NCBI GenBank assembly: GCA_951640165.1
Contig: OX621249.1
Coordinates: forward strand, 2,965,001 to 3,029,000
Length of the DNA: 64,000 nucleotides
Direction: 5' to 3'
Source: Pseudoips prasinana
Lineage: Eukaryota > Arthropoda > Insecta > Lepidoptera > Nolidae
Shown here: in pieces, positions 12,440-23,636 of the stretch
Numbering within the stretch: position 1 is the stretch's first letter
Layout of the letters: each line of letters starts with the position of its first letter
Notes under the pieces: generated by a model
The model's database searches: none
What the model was told of the DNA's origin: nothing
Seen by the model: the letters and a program-made list of their open reading frames with translations, nothing else
Program-made: the position numbers and the translations under genes

Positions 12440-12445
12440 ATTAAA
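12440..12445 (+). terminator. Candidate polyadenylation signal of the RhoGAP gene
   Basis: ATTAAA lies about 60 bases after the stop codon at 12380-12382. It is the nearest variant polyA hexamer. Confidence 0.4.
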
Positions 12446-12518
12446 TTACACTCATTTATTATACTTCCTAGTGTGCAAATATGAGATGGGTAATGGTCTT
12501 CTTCTTCTTCTTCTTATC

Positions 12519-12765
12519 TCGGTCACCGTAGGTAGTGCTTGGTAGTGCTCCTGCCTATGAAGCTGGTGGTCCTGGGTTCGAATCCCGGTAAGTGCAAATA
12601 TTTGTGTGATGAGTACGAATATTTGTTTCTGAGTCCTGGATGTTTTCTATGTATATAAGTATTTATCTATCTATATAAGTATGTATATCGTCGCCTGGTA
12701 CCCATAGTACAAGCTTTGCTTAGTTTGGGGCTAGGATGATCTGTGTGACATTGTCCCCAGATATA
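12519..12765 (+). mobile_element. SINE-A (copy 3 of 7)
   Basis: tRNA-like head with a clean B box (GGTTCGAATCC) and the standard body to GTCCCCAGATAT. The A-box region is rearranged (GTAGTGCTTGGTAGTGCTCC). A CTT microsatellite lies just upstream. Confidence 0.85.
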
Positions 12766-13200
12766 CTATCGTGCCGATGGTAAGAATTAGATATTATGTT
12801 CCCAAAATTGTGCAACGCTGATCGCTTTGGCTGAAGCGTCATACAAGTCCTGAAGGGAACAAGAGACTGGACGAGAGGGATAATTAGATAAATGTGCCAT
12901 ACTTTGGGGTGACAATGATGACATGGTAATAAGATACATATGTACGCCGTCGCATCACGGAGAGGAAAAGGATCCCGTGACGCACCCTCTCCCGATGAGC
13001 TCTGGTGAAACACAATCTATACATATAATAAAATCGTAGGAAAGTCGAAACTGTACATTGAATATTTTTTAAAAAGGACACTTAGGGCGTGATCTACAAT
13101 ACATATCGAATCCAAAAATATAGTTTTTAGAATTTTTGTCTGTATGTCTGTTTGTCTGTATGTATTTCCGGGCTAAACTCAAAAACTACTGCATGGATTT
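12766..13200. other. Intergenic, no gene seen
   Basis: Unique-looking sequence at 12770-13080 with open frames on the minus strand that match nothing I recognise. The stretch at 13120-13200 has a 'GTCTGTATGTCTGTTTGTCTG' type line seen near many lepidopteran repeats. Confidence 0.3.
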
Positions 13201-13608
13201 ATAGACCAGGGTCGATAATTTTTAAAACCAAAAAAAATAATAGTAGAATGAAACCCATTAGAAAAGGAGGGGAATATTATAAAAATGAAAGGAAAAATAA
13301 TTTACGGTCGGTCTGAGGTCGGGAAGGGGATGGGGGTGAGTTTTTAAGGATAAAAAACGGTTTTTCTTGATTTCCGGCAAAACTAAAAGTCCAATCGAAA
13401 AAAGTCAAATGGCAAAGTTGTAGGTAATAAAAAGATCTAAAACTTTTGTATTTACACTTTTTTCACATAACCTCAAAATTTATGTGAATAATTCAAAAAA
13501 CCAAGATTTTGGTTTTTTATTTTTATGTTTTACATTTTTTTTTATTTTGTAACGAAATTTGGTGAAAACTTACCTTTTTATGCCCCAAATACGCTGTAAT
13601 TTATTTGA
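13201..13608 (+). mobile_element. Solo end (TIR) of the long-TIR element family
   Basis: Starts TAGACCAGGGTCGATAATTT and follows the terminal inverted repeat of the 21749-24270 element for about 400 bp, to 'AATACGCTGTAATTTATTTGAT'. It then stops, and a MITE begins within about 10 bp. No second arm or cargo is seen nearby. Confidence 0.85.
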
Positions 13609-13618
13609 TACAAAGCTT

Positions 13619-13744
13619 GTACACAAGGCTACACATCATGCTATACATTTCCAGTATAAACTGATCTCGCGTTGTATAGGATTACCATACAATGAGAGGT
13701 CAGCTTATATTGGAAATGTATAGCTTGATATGTAGCCGTGTGTA
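13619..13744. mobile_element. Palindromic MITE
   Basis: The two halves are inverted copies: GTACACAAGGCTACACATCA at the left and its near reverse complement ending GTAGCCGTGTGTAC at the right. The inner arms share CTATACATTTCCA. No coding capacity. Confidence 0.75.
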
Positions 13745-13839
13745 CTATGAATACTAGATTACGGAAAGAAATACTTATTTACTTTTTTTATATATTGACA
13801 AAAAGGTTAATAAGTATTACTTTCAAGACAAATGTCCAC

Positions 13840-13925
13840 GACCACAAATATTTGTCATGTGCGAGAATTGAACTCGCAACCATTGGATCAAAAGGCTACA
13901 CTACCAACTGAATGACGGCGGCTAC
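13840..13925 (-). repeat. Degenerate tRNA-like SINE head
   Basis: The minus strand contains an A-box-like GTTGGTAGTGTAGCC and a B-box-like GGTTGCGAGTTCAATTC. No clear body follows. Confidence 0.4.
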
Positions 13926-14329
13926 TTGGAGTGGATTCTATACGCAAGTATTATTTTTTATGTACACACAGTAAAAAGTTAATAAAAGCAAGTATACAAA
14001 ATGAAAGAGTAGTACAAAGGCACTGCTTATTTCTAATGAAATCTCTTCCAACAAGCCCGCGACAGGAGATATAGTATGAAAGAATGAAAGTAAATATTAT
14101 GAAAAAAAATAGTATGAAAGATATAGTATTAATATAGACAGAACCATTCAGACAATATGTAGTAAAATATAAATTTCAATCATTAAACCAAAACATAATC
14201 TCCTTGACAATAACTTAATACAAGCTAGCTAAATATCACTACTATTATAAAATAAATTGTATAAATGTTTTAACATTCCATGTACCTAAATATCTAGAAA
14301 TAATAACTACAAACTACAAACTACAAACA

Positions 14330-14400
14330 TGTTCTGACTATTTACAAGCGCTTTTTTAAAGTCTAAGTGAATAAAAACCTTTTTTATTTTATTTTAAAGA
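14330..14400. repeat. Short dispersed repeat R4 (inverted copy at 38690-38790)
   Basis: The line TGTTCTGACTATTTACAAGC, then AAAGTCTA..GTGAATAAAAACC and an AT tail, recurs reverse-complemented at 38690-38790. Probably the 3' end of a LINE. Confidence 0.6.
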
Positions 14401-14779
14401 GGAATTGTGTGTAGGTTATTGTAAAGATTAAATAAAAACTCAGTACTTAATTAGAAGAATATCAATAAACTTACATAGAAATACATAAATAAATACATCA
14501 ATAGTTCTAAACATACAAACAATACATGATAGATACCGAAAATCCGCTATTATCAGTTTTTATCGTGTGGTTGTCGTAGTATCAATTTAGTTCAAGACTC
14601 GGGAGGACCTCATTTGATCGTATCATTATTTAAAATATTTTATGAACTAATTTTTAATATGGGCATAGTCTCTCCTCGTGTAATATGACTGCTCAAAACT
14701 TGCCGGGCAACACTAGTCGCTTGTTAGTATCATTGGTTTAAAATATTTTCCTTTTCTATAATATTCCCTACTTTATTTA

Positions 14780-14985
14780 TATTTACATACATACATACAT
14801 AGACTCACGCATGTTTCCCAGAGGGGTAGGCAGAGACAACGGATTTCCATTTGTCACGATCTTTGCATACTTCTTTTGCCTCGATTACTGTCATTATATT
14901 GTTCATACATGCTCGCCGGTTTAGGGTACTTCTGACCTGCCCTTTCTTGAGAACATCTCCAATTTGGTCAGAGAATGTTAATTTA
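14780..14985 (-). mobile_element. LINE 3' end fragment
   Basis: Same sequence as 10970-11340: minus-strand remnants of the [14 protein letters not shown] tail, ending at a (CATA)n run near 14785. Confidence 0.65.
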
Positions 14986-15136
14986 TATTTAGTTCCACAA
15001 AATTCCGCGGCGCGCTTTTCATTTCTGTCTACAAAGACATTGACATCTTAAATGTAATTTTCGATTTTGACGTTAAAATTTGATAACATAGGTGCAATTT
15101 ATTTTTAGGATTTTTTTATTTTAATTAATAATTATC

Positions 15137-18100
15137 ATGTCCGTTTTAGACGGTGAAATAGATTTCAATTCTGTGTACATGGTAGATTATGGCAAAAAGG
15201 ATAAACCGTAAGTATTTCCAAGATTGTATGCAAGCCTGCCCATTATATTATTATAAAGATATAAAACTAAACTAAAAATAAAAACTTACGGTAAACTATA
15301 TAAGAAAAGAAGGTATACTTATGCTAGTTATTAATTTGTTGAACTTTCTATTCCCTCACTATCATGTGGCTAGAGCTGCAACAAAAGAAAGAAAGACTGT
15401 GCAGGACCGACGGATTTACGTGCTCCCGAGACACGGGGGTGTAACACCGCTAACATTGGGTCTCCGGGAACCTGGCCCTTTCTGGATTGGAAACCACACG
15501 GTTTCAATTATTTTTAGTTTAGTTTCATATCTTTATAAAATTATAATAAGCGGTTAAATTTAATTTAATGTAATCTAGTTATAAAAGAGCGGAGCTTCCT
15601 AACACAAGCAAGGTTATTTGCTTAAAGGGTGGCTCCAACCACTTGATACTGTAATAGACTAAGTTACTGAAATAAACTATTTGATTTGATTTGAAAGTGC
15701 ACCTATGTATTTGCACAAACCCGTAGTCTCCACTGGGACCCGACTGCCATGTAGGACATTAATGTACAGACGCCAGCACATCAAACTGCCCCAATCTGTC
15801 AAATTTCCCCAATTGCAAGTGAACCTTATGCTTTTGTCATAACGTTGAAAATCTATAAAAGAAATTTGACAGATTGGAGTAGCTGGATGTGCTGGCGTCT
15901 GTACATGTTAAATCTCCTGAATTTATAGACAAGACCCCAGGCTAATCCTAGAAGAGATAAAACAGCTTTAATTTTAGAAATATGTCGTGTGTGTTAATCT
16001 GATTGTTCTGCCAATAAAACTTAACAACAGCCCAGAGTCTGGATGTTGGTGCTGTTCCACTCCATGCCTCGGAGATTACATATAGTCATTAGTTCTGTAC
16101 CTGATCTTCTTGATCTCGTTGTATTGAGGTTCCACGCCTTCACATTTTCCATAACTTACTAGGTCTTGCAAACTTACTCCTTACACGCGTGCAACGAGTA
16201 TAACGTTATTGAAATTATAAAATCACTCTCTGGCCTCACCTAAAAATAACTAACTAACTAACTTTTAGTAAGAGCCCTCGCCGGAAAGCTATCGATGACG
16301 ACTGCCTGATCGTCGGTATAAGCAGAGATGCGCTGAAGGCGAAGGACGTGCCGCGGAAGAGCCCTGACGTGCTTTGTCCTCTAAAACACGAGTACTACAA
16401 AAATGCTGTGAAAAGGGTTTGTACCTACTATATAGTTTATAGGATTCTTTTTATAAGGCTCGTGGCTCTAGAGGTAAGTAGGTAGCACTAAGAGCGGTCT
16501 AACCCCCCCATGCGAGGAGTGCGGGGTCACCATGTATTAGATGATAGACATTTAACGTCATCGCCCCATCCGACGAAATGTGTGTGTGAGAGGTAATGTA
16601 ATTGAATATCTGACGAAATGTGTGTGTGTGTGAGTAGTAATGTATGTACATATAAATTGTACATTAGCCCTCACACTGCTTCGTTGGTTTGGCGATAGCG
16701 TCTGCGACCGCATATAATGAGGTCCTGGTTAAGTACAAATGCCAGGTCGGGCCAAAAACTGATTTTGGTATTTTTAGTGTATGCCTACCTACCTACATTT
16801 CATAAAGTTCCGCTTTCATAGACTTTTTAAAAATTAAAATGATAGCGATGTTTGGCGGTTACACAGTCTTACACAGTCGCCTCGCCACTTCACACATTAT
16901 TAACTGTGCGACACATAAGTCTGGGTATGCTTTGTGTCCGTCAATTACCTATATCGACACCGCCACATACAATTTTTCATTAAAAAAAATTGTATTCTCA
17001 GTCATCGTGTGAAATGTGTGATAATATGTAATAATCCTTTTAAATATCGTCAACATTTTTTCGTTTGATTTCATATGATCTAAGTTTACACTTTGTAAAT
17101 GTCAGTTTGCAGTTGAGCAGCCAAAATTAACGAAGATGTACATGTCGAAAGATATCGACCCGACCCCAATCGATCATGACATACAAGACCGCAACAGAAC
17201 TGAGTATTTGTCGAAGTATTGTTCGAGGGGTAAGATAATAGTTTCTTTTTAGTATTTAAAATGACAAATGAATTTAAAAATAAAGACAAATGAAATGAGT
17301 AAATAAATGAGCAGCTCAAATTTGGGCCACCGGGTGATAGCAAGGGAATCCTAAATTTGATCTGCCAGTTATATCGCTCATAGCTTAACACAGAGCAACT
17401 TCCCCGAAAGGGTAGAGGGTGCTGGACCAAGACCTGCCGGACGATTTAATTGGTGATTTCCCATTTTTAAGATTATTTCATTCTAGTGCCAAAGTTGACC
17501 GCTGCCTATACAATAAATAACTAAGATATCGGCCTCAAAAATGCGTGTTATTTTCAAGATTCAGCGTCGTCGTTTCTTTTTTTCTAGTTTATATAACTAT
17601 ATTAACTATTTCATTTTGCAGAACTTCCCTTCATGTCAGTAAATCTAGCCCGACGTGCGCGTGCGCTGCAAACCCTACACCTACCGGATGATGTAGAGAT
17701 TCCAGACACTACCCAGCGAGGATCTTACCGTCCACCCAGACCTGAGAAGTATGCCGAGCCACCGTCTGCTTTGTCCATGAAACCACACTATGACAACTCT
17801 TTGCAAAGTTAGTCATTTCTTTTTTACTCATTACTGTATTACTTACTTACTGATGAACTTATGACGTATTCTCGGATCCAGTATAGAATTTCAAGCGGAC
17901 ACAAACGTTCTAGAAGCACCACATAAACATGCTTATGCTGCACCCTATAAATGTACAGACGCCAGCACATCAACCTACCCCTAACTGTCAAATTTCCCCA
18001 ATTGAAAGTGAACCTTATGCTTTTGTGATAAAGTTGAAAATCTATAAAATAAATTTGACAGATTGGGGAAGCTGGATGGGCTGGCGTCTGTATAAACGCC

Positions 18101-19016
18101 ATATAGCTTATATTATTATGGTCGGTCAAATCCCAACACCAACGGTGATATTTTCTGGTAGACCACAGTTGCTCGCTACAAGAAATGAATGTTAGTTCAA
18201 AAGCAATGTGGATAGCACATCAATCGGTTTGATCCTGCCACCCTAGAAACCTGATAGTCTCATATTGTACGATTTCTACTGGTAACTTAACATCTAATAC
18301 TACGGCATAGGACCCTTAAAAAGAAGGGAAATTTCTACATGGTCAGCAAAGAAAAACCACAAGCCTTTAGGTGGGCTACATCTATTTTTACTGTCTCATC
18401 ATATCAACTGAAAAACGTCCGCTACAGGACAAAGGCCTTCAAATATCTCCACAACTGCCGGTCTTGCACTCACACACAAGATCATCGGTCCATCTTGTAG
18501 AGGGCCAGCCCATGCTACTTTTACCGGTTCGTGGTCGCCACTCGAGAACGAGTTATGTGTCCAACCCACTACCAGTTCAGCTTTGCAATTCTTCGAGCTA
18601 TGTTGACCTTGGTGGTCGCCTGCGGATTTCGACATTTCTGCAGGGAAGCATAGCTCTATCCATTGCTCTTTAGGCCTGTTAGTTACTGTCTAAGTGATAT
18701 TAAAAGCAGATAAAATCAGGATCATAACTTTAGTTTCGCATTAGCTTAAAGTTAGAAAAGTTAAATATATAGGACATATTATTGTGTTTAATTTCAGTAT
18801 AACAGCAAAACGACATTCAACTAAATACTAAAATATTACATTACAGAAGAGCTGCGCCGCATTGTGCGCGTGCGCACAGGAGAGACAACGTACAGCGCCT
18901 GTCACGGACTACTGGCTAAGGTTGTTCTGGAGAACAACCCCTTCGGCAAGCCGCGTAAGGAGCCGCGCTACGGGCGCTGGCTCAACCCCTATACTTACAC
19001 TTATAGAATCAATTAG
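15137..19016 (+). CDS. Unrecognised basic protein, 232 aa, five exons
   Basis: Exons by frame and GT-AG signals: 15137-15207, 16269-16416, 17106-17229, 17622-17807 and 18847-19016 (stop TAG). The lengths sum to 699 nt in one frame. The start ATG has A at -3. The protein begins MSVLDGEIDFNSVYMVDYGK and ends NPYTYTYRIN. It is rich in Arg, Lys and Pro, with no signal peptide, membrane segment or zinc-binding pattern. It contains GETTYSACHGLLAKVV in the last exon. In the third exon an acceptor 7 nt further on would run into a stop, so the AAATGTCAG acceptor was chosen. I do not recognise the family. Short T-T-Y motifs, also present in the next gene, suggest but do not show a sperm or axonemal microtubule-associated protein. 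MITE, SINE and LINE pieces fill the introns. Confidence 0.75.
15565..15692 (+). repeat. LINE 3' end with (TTTGA)n tail
   Basis: Ends AATAAACTATTTGATTTGAT, a tail type seen on several insect LINEs. It lies in the first intron of the 15137-19016 gene. The body is too short to classify. Confidence 0.5.
15767..15901. mobile_element. MITE-1 (TA-flanked palindrome, copy 1 of 5)
   Basis: Nearly fully palindromic 135-bp element with ends CAGACGCCAGCACATC and its reverse complement, flanked by TA on both sides. The middle carries AAGTGAACCTTATGCTTTTG. Other copies are at 17956, 26876, 44974 and 52466. Confidence 0.9.
16666..16790 (+). mobile_element. SINE-B fragment
   Basis: The head CTTCGTTGGTTTGGCGATAG, then 'ATAATGAGGTCCTGG' and 'CAGGTCGGGCCAAAAACTGA', matches the SINE-B copies at 47910 and 49672. 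The rest of the body is missing. Confidence 0.6.
16860..16990. repeat. Decayed SINE-C-like piece
   Basis: GCCTCGCCACTTCACACATT, then 'TTTGTGTCCGTCAATTACC', resembles the SINE-C body at 24860-25030. Confidence 0.35.
17956..18090. mobile_element. MITE-1 (copy 2 of 5)
   Basis: Same TIRs as 15767-15901, flanked by TA. Both strands carry a chance open frame through the palindrome. Confidence 0.9.
18400..18680 (+). repeat. LINE 3'-end-like repeat R5, copy 1
   Basis: Contains 'AAAAACGTCCGCTACAGGACAAAGGCC', then 'CATCTTGTAGAGGGCCAGCC', a layout common to lepidopteran LINE 3' regions. Related pieces are at 38150-38360, 46080-46200 and 48830-48940. Confidence 0.55.
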
Positions 19017-19160
19017 TTAAAAGGGTACCTCCTTGCTTTCACGTTGGTTCAAGAACGTACTGCTGAAGTACTGCAGGAAAACAATTTCTTTTGGAAAGCT
19101 TCTACTACAATTACACTCACGCCTGAGTAATCTATAATATTAATCTGTTCAATGTTTTTT

Positions 19161-19166
19161 ATTAAA
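19161..19166 (+). terminator. Candidate polyA signal of the 15137-19016 gene
   Basis: ATTAAA about 145 bases after the stop codon. Confidence 0.35.
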
Positions 19167-19254
19167 TATAGTGAGACAAATTTGAAATCCCTTTTATTTG
19201 TGAGAAGATGTGCCCCACGGTTTCACCCGCGTTAAACTAAGTAAATTACAGCCT

Positions 19255-19560
19255 TTTTTTTACACGGGACTAGTCCCTCCCTCTTACCCACCACTGCAAC
19301 TCCTGTAAGCCAGGATCAACAGTGGCACACAATGAAATGACACTGAGCGGTGACGCTCAGGCATGTCCCGGGGAATCGCTTTAACTGTCTTGGATCCCGC
19401 AACGAATTTAATCAGAAAGACAAAAAAGGATAGCCTCATAAAATGAGAGATTTGCAACTAGAGAAGCCAGCTGCAAAAGCACCGAGGATCAATTTATGGG
19501 TCCTAAGTGAGCTGTTATATTTGATTCCAATAGTAGGTATGGCAAAAGCGCCATACCTAC
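19255..19560 (+). repeat. Dispersed repeat R6, copy 1
   Basis: Contains TGTAAGCCAGGATCAACAGT, 'GCACACAATGAAATGACACTGAG' and 'CTAGAGAAGCCAGCTGCAAAA'. Copies are at 25765-25825 (partial) and 30950-31180. Class unknown. Confidence 0.6.
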
Positions 19561-20485
19561 CAAATTACAGCCTATGAGTTATTCGGATATTTCCGTAAAT
19601 TTGGCGTAAAAGAGTAACTAACATCCAAACATCTCAGAAATGCCACAAGCAGGGCAACCGGCCGGGTAACTGGCCATCGACACGCTTAATCCGTACATCT
19701 ATACTCACAAATTTTGCATTTATAATATTAAGTAGGAAGTAGGAGAAGTAGGATGTGCGTATTTAAGAAATTTAAGCCTACTTCGGTAGCCCTTCGTAAT
19801 TTTGATTACAATTACAAAGAGCCTAAAGCACTGCCCTGATGGACGCCATATAACAATAGTACTATCTCTTGAATAAATGTCTGCTGGATCTAGTCGGCAC
19901 TTGTATATCCGAGTCAAAGTTTATATACAAACAAGTTTTACCTAATCTAGGGCCTTATCTTTACAATAAAATAAATGAGTCATTATCTACATATATATTA
20001 TTTTGCATTATATATATAAATATATAACCGTCACTTTATAAATTGCGATTTCATTAGGAATTTAATATTAATAAGACAACTTTAATAATTTTATGAAAAT
20101 GATTTACGGCAAAAACACGGTGAACGCAAAAAGTTATATAAATTGCAAAATAATAATCTGTAATTTCTTTTCAAATTTAACTATGATGAGACTGAGGTGT
20201 TATATAGTATTCTAAAATAAGTTTATTCGTAAACTGTATATTTTAGGTGTAAATAAATATTGTTTAAATCATTTAAATAATATAATAGTTTTTAAGCGAT
20301 GGAACCTCTGTGGTACAGGATTTAACCTAGTACAGACACCAACTGTCTATAGCTTGGCTTGGTAATCATTTTATACTCATTTATAATTGAATAATTTTTA
20401 TATTACTATATGTAGTCATAGAACTAGATACTATAAAAATGGACCTAATGTAAGATTCGCCGCACCGTACTTTATCACAAAAAAT
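19561..20485. other. AT-rich intergenic, no gene seen
   Basis: Apart from a short repeat near 19600-19735 (inverted, of the 'TTTATAATATTA' type), this is AT-rich sequence without a convincing exon. Confidence 0.4.
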
Positions 20486-20489
20486 ATGT

Positions 20490-21035
20490 CGGTAAATATC
20501 TCAAATCAAGTCGCCTTCAAACGTAAGTGAATTGAGGGGGGAGGAGTGGAGGGGAAGGGGCCACTCTCTTGTACCATCCCCAACCCGCGGAACCCCATGG
20601 TTATAGAGATATCCATGGTTAATGTTTTTTTAGCGCTCAGCGGCCGCTGCCGCGGCACGCTCGCTATGCCCACTCGCCTTCGCGCGCTTAATGATCACCG
20701 TTCTAACCTAACCCAAATTATTCCATAAAAGTCAAAAATATCATGAAAGTGACAATGAACAATTCAGTTTTGGGTATTTTTCGGATAATTATATAAAGGC
20801 GTTATAAAAAAAAATATAACTTCTAAACACGGAAGCAATGTTTTTACGTTGTTTTACAAAGCTGTAGGTATCGAAATCGCTACGAAATTTATCTAAATTG
20901 CGTTCGGTCTTAATAAAAAAAAATAATAATTGGAGTGTCTCCGGCAGAAAAAAATGCGTTTTATCACTTAGTACGAACCTCCTTAAACCCCCCATATACA
21001 CACATAACTCAAATTCAGGCGACTCGATATGAGAT
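20490..21035. repeat. Possible element with weak inverted ends and GC-rich patch
   Basis: The left end (TCTCAAATCAAGTCGCCTTC) and the reverse complement of the right end (TCTCATATCGAGTCGCCTGA) agree in part. Inside, 20530-20710 is GC/CpG-rich with a palindromic pair of CCATGG sites and G-rich runs. It could be a decayed DNA element or an unrelated CpG patch. Confidence 0.35.
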
Positions 21036-21284
21036 CAACCCAAATTTGCACTAAATTACCGTCGTATTGATATTAATTCAGCTTACTATCATACGAGTCT
21101 ACCTCCGAACACAATCATACGAGCCTACAGCGTTTCCCTAACCAATTACACTTACAATTATAACCTCTAAGGAAAAAACAAACAATACACGCGCGCGCTC
21201 TAACTCTCAACGTAACAACGTCAACAGCTAACTTCTACTACTGGCTCGCGTTCGGAGTTATCTACAACTACCCACATTTATGCT

Positions 21285-21540
21285 GTGTGGTGACGGCGAC
21301 AAATATCAGAATCAGAATATCATCACCCCATCTCATCCCGTGGGGGGCGTAGAAGTCGACCCGAGGGAATATCTACCAGAGGATGGGCAGCAGCTTCCTT
21401 CTGAGTACTATGACCATCTTACTGCGATCGCCAACTTGACCCGCCTGCCAAGCGTGGCGATTATGGCATATCCCCCCAAGACGATTCTTGAGGGAGGCTT
21501 GTCCAGCAGTGGACTTATTTAGCTGTAATGATGATGATGA
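21285..21540 (+). repeat. LINE 3'-end-like repeat R2, copy 2
   Basis: The best-preserved copy of the 6715 family, ending GTCCAGCAGTGGACTTATTT and a GATGATGATGA tail. Confidence 0.7.
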
Positions 21541-21748
21541 CCCACATTTCACCCGGACATTATACTAGTACCCGCGTTTCAAGCCGCTCAAAAGACAGGT
21601 CAAAATAAATAGCGTACGATACTAAAAAATGCCTATAATGATGAATAGAACACTAGAAAAAAGTAAATATTTAATTATTGAAATCCTTTTGACGAATAAA
21701 TTTAATTATATTATTAACTTTACAAGCAATTCACAAGCTTACCGTGTA

Positions 21749-22375
21749 TAGACCAGGGTAGAAGCCTTTAAAAATAATAAAAAGTGAAATAAAATAATAG
21801 TAGGATGAAACCCATTATAAAAGGAGGGGAATATTATAAAAATTAAAGGAAAAATAATTTACGGGCGATCTGAGGTCGGGAAGGGGATGGGGGTGAGTTT
21901 TTAAGGGTAAACAACGGTTTTTCTCGAGTTCCGGCAAAACTAAAAGACCTATAAAAAAAGTCAAATGGCAAAGTTGTGGGTAATAAAAAGATCTAAAACT
22001 TTGTTATTTACACTTTTTTCACATAACGTCAAAATTTATGTGAATAATTCAAAATAACCAAGTTGTTGGTTTTTTATTTTTATCTTTTACAATTTTGTGA
22101 AAACTTACCTTTTTATGTCCCAAATACGCTGTAATTTATTTGATTAAAAATATTTATTTTTTTACCTTATTTTGAATTAATATCGAAAAAACACCCTAAT
22201 TTTCAATCGAAAACTCACTCAAAATATGAGCTTTTTTCAAAAAGTTGGTATGTTTTCTGTTCGTTGTAATCTCTTCTTTCCGATGGTGAATAAAACTATA
22301 TATGTTACTATAGTAAATCTTCTCAGAAAATCCAAAAATCGACAAAACTCGTATTCGATTTTATTTAATTATTAA
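21749..22375 (+). repeat. Left terminal inverted repeat of the 2.5-kb element
   Basis: Pairs with 23637-24270. The inner limit is approximate because similarity fades in AT-rich sequence. Confidence 0.8.
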
Positions 22376-22916
22376 AAAAAATTTAGAGCTATTTATTAAA
22401 ATTAACACTTAAATTACTCGAAAAACGTTAGATTACATGTTACATTGATAAAAAAAATTGCAAATAAAAATATACTACTACAATTAACAAACAAATAAGT
22501 TAATAACATTAATATTTAATAAGACATCTACAATATTTGGAGAAAGTTGTCGAATCTTCTTTAAATTATATGCGTAGATGTCTATTTATAACTATTTTAA
22601 GATAAATTATATACCTGAGTGACCTACGAAAAATAGTAGCCCATCAAAAGGTATTTCATGGAGAAGTGGGGAAGGGGCTAGGCGGGTCATAATACATACA
22701 TGCATACTAATAATAATCTTTAAATTTTGCACAAAAAAATTTAATTGATCCCATGAAAAAAAAATATATTTCAAAATACATAAAAAATATATTAAATATA
22801 CATCGTAAATATATTTTTAATAACAACCTTTTGGCCGATTTTCATATAATATATTTTATACATTTCAAATATATTTCAGATATATCGAAATATATGACAT
22901 ATACATGAAAATCAGA

Positions 22917-23408
22917 CAAAATCGTTTTGGCAAACCTCCCACCCACAGAAGGAGCAGCAGAACAACATTGTTACAGGGCATATTATCAGCCTGAAACTTG
23001 GTTGGGTAACGAACAAACAGCAACAGATTGGGGCTGGAAGCAATATTAACGTGGAATTATGCCCAAAAAGAATTAATTCCGGAAATATTGCTCAAAACTA
23101 TATGCTGCAGCTGTGAAACTGGATGTAACAGTTTAAAATGTGGTTGCCGAAAACATGGTTTAAAATGCACAAATTTATGTTCAAACTGTCATGGTTCTGA
23201 AAATTGCTCCAATATTGAAGAAGAAACCTACGAGGAAGTTGAGGATTCAGAAGAAATTGTGGATGAAGAACCAACGCAGTCTGGAAATAATGTTGGAGAG
23301 GAAGAAGGTGATAGTCGTGAAGATTTCGAATATCTACTAGAATCGGAGATGTTTGACGAATCTAACGATGAAGAAATGCCAAAAAGACAAAAACTAATGG
23401 ATAAGTGA
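22917..23408 (+). pseudogene. CXC/tesmin-like cysteine-rich gene fragment, frameshifted
   Basis: Two open stretches in different frames read as one gene end. The first (about 22917-23041) encodes LANLPPTEGAAEQH, then TWLGNEQTATDWGWK. The second (about 23050-23408, stop TGA) encodes ELIPEILLKTICCSCETGC, CGCRKHGLKC and CSNC, then a long Glu/Asp-rich tail ending KRQKLMDK. The order 'LPP..H..R..YYQ..W.G...WGW..LVP..LL..I.C.C..GC....C.CRK.GL.C...C..C' is, from memory, the conserved C-terminal region of a widespread family of uncharacterised invertebrate proteins with a CxC (tesmin/TSO1-like) cysteine cluster. A one- or two-base indel between WGWK and ELIPE breaks the frame. No upstream exons are seen inside the element. 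The second stretch has no ATG; only a TTG at 23028 opens it. Captured host gene fragment or remnant of an element gene: not resolved. Confidence 0.7.
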
Positions 23409-23636
23409 TTAGAATTGAAGATAAGGTAGGTATTTATGAATGATAAGATTAATGTGTTTAAAAATATTGTAATGAATAACGTAATCAGAATAAAGTATCT
23501 ACATTTAATTGTACTATTAACATTTATATTTATATATAATGAGATTTTCTATGACATAAATGTAATTAGCATTAAGTAAATCAACTTTTTAATTGAAACA
23601 AATTGCAGCTATCACATTTTTTTTGATGAAATTATT

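Noticed and set aside
12127..12444. 105-codon frame in the last RhoGAP exon
   Set aside because: It is the wrong frame; the phase-correct frame ends at 12382.
17096..17105. Alternative acceptor at TTTGCAG (17106-17112) for the 15137-19016 gene
   Set aside because: It would put a TAA in frame after five codons; the earlier CAG keeps the frame open.
17839..18195. Overlapping open frames on both strands
   Set aside because: Same cause: palindromic MITE-1.
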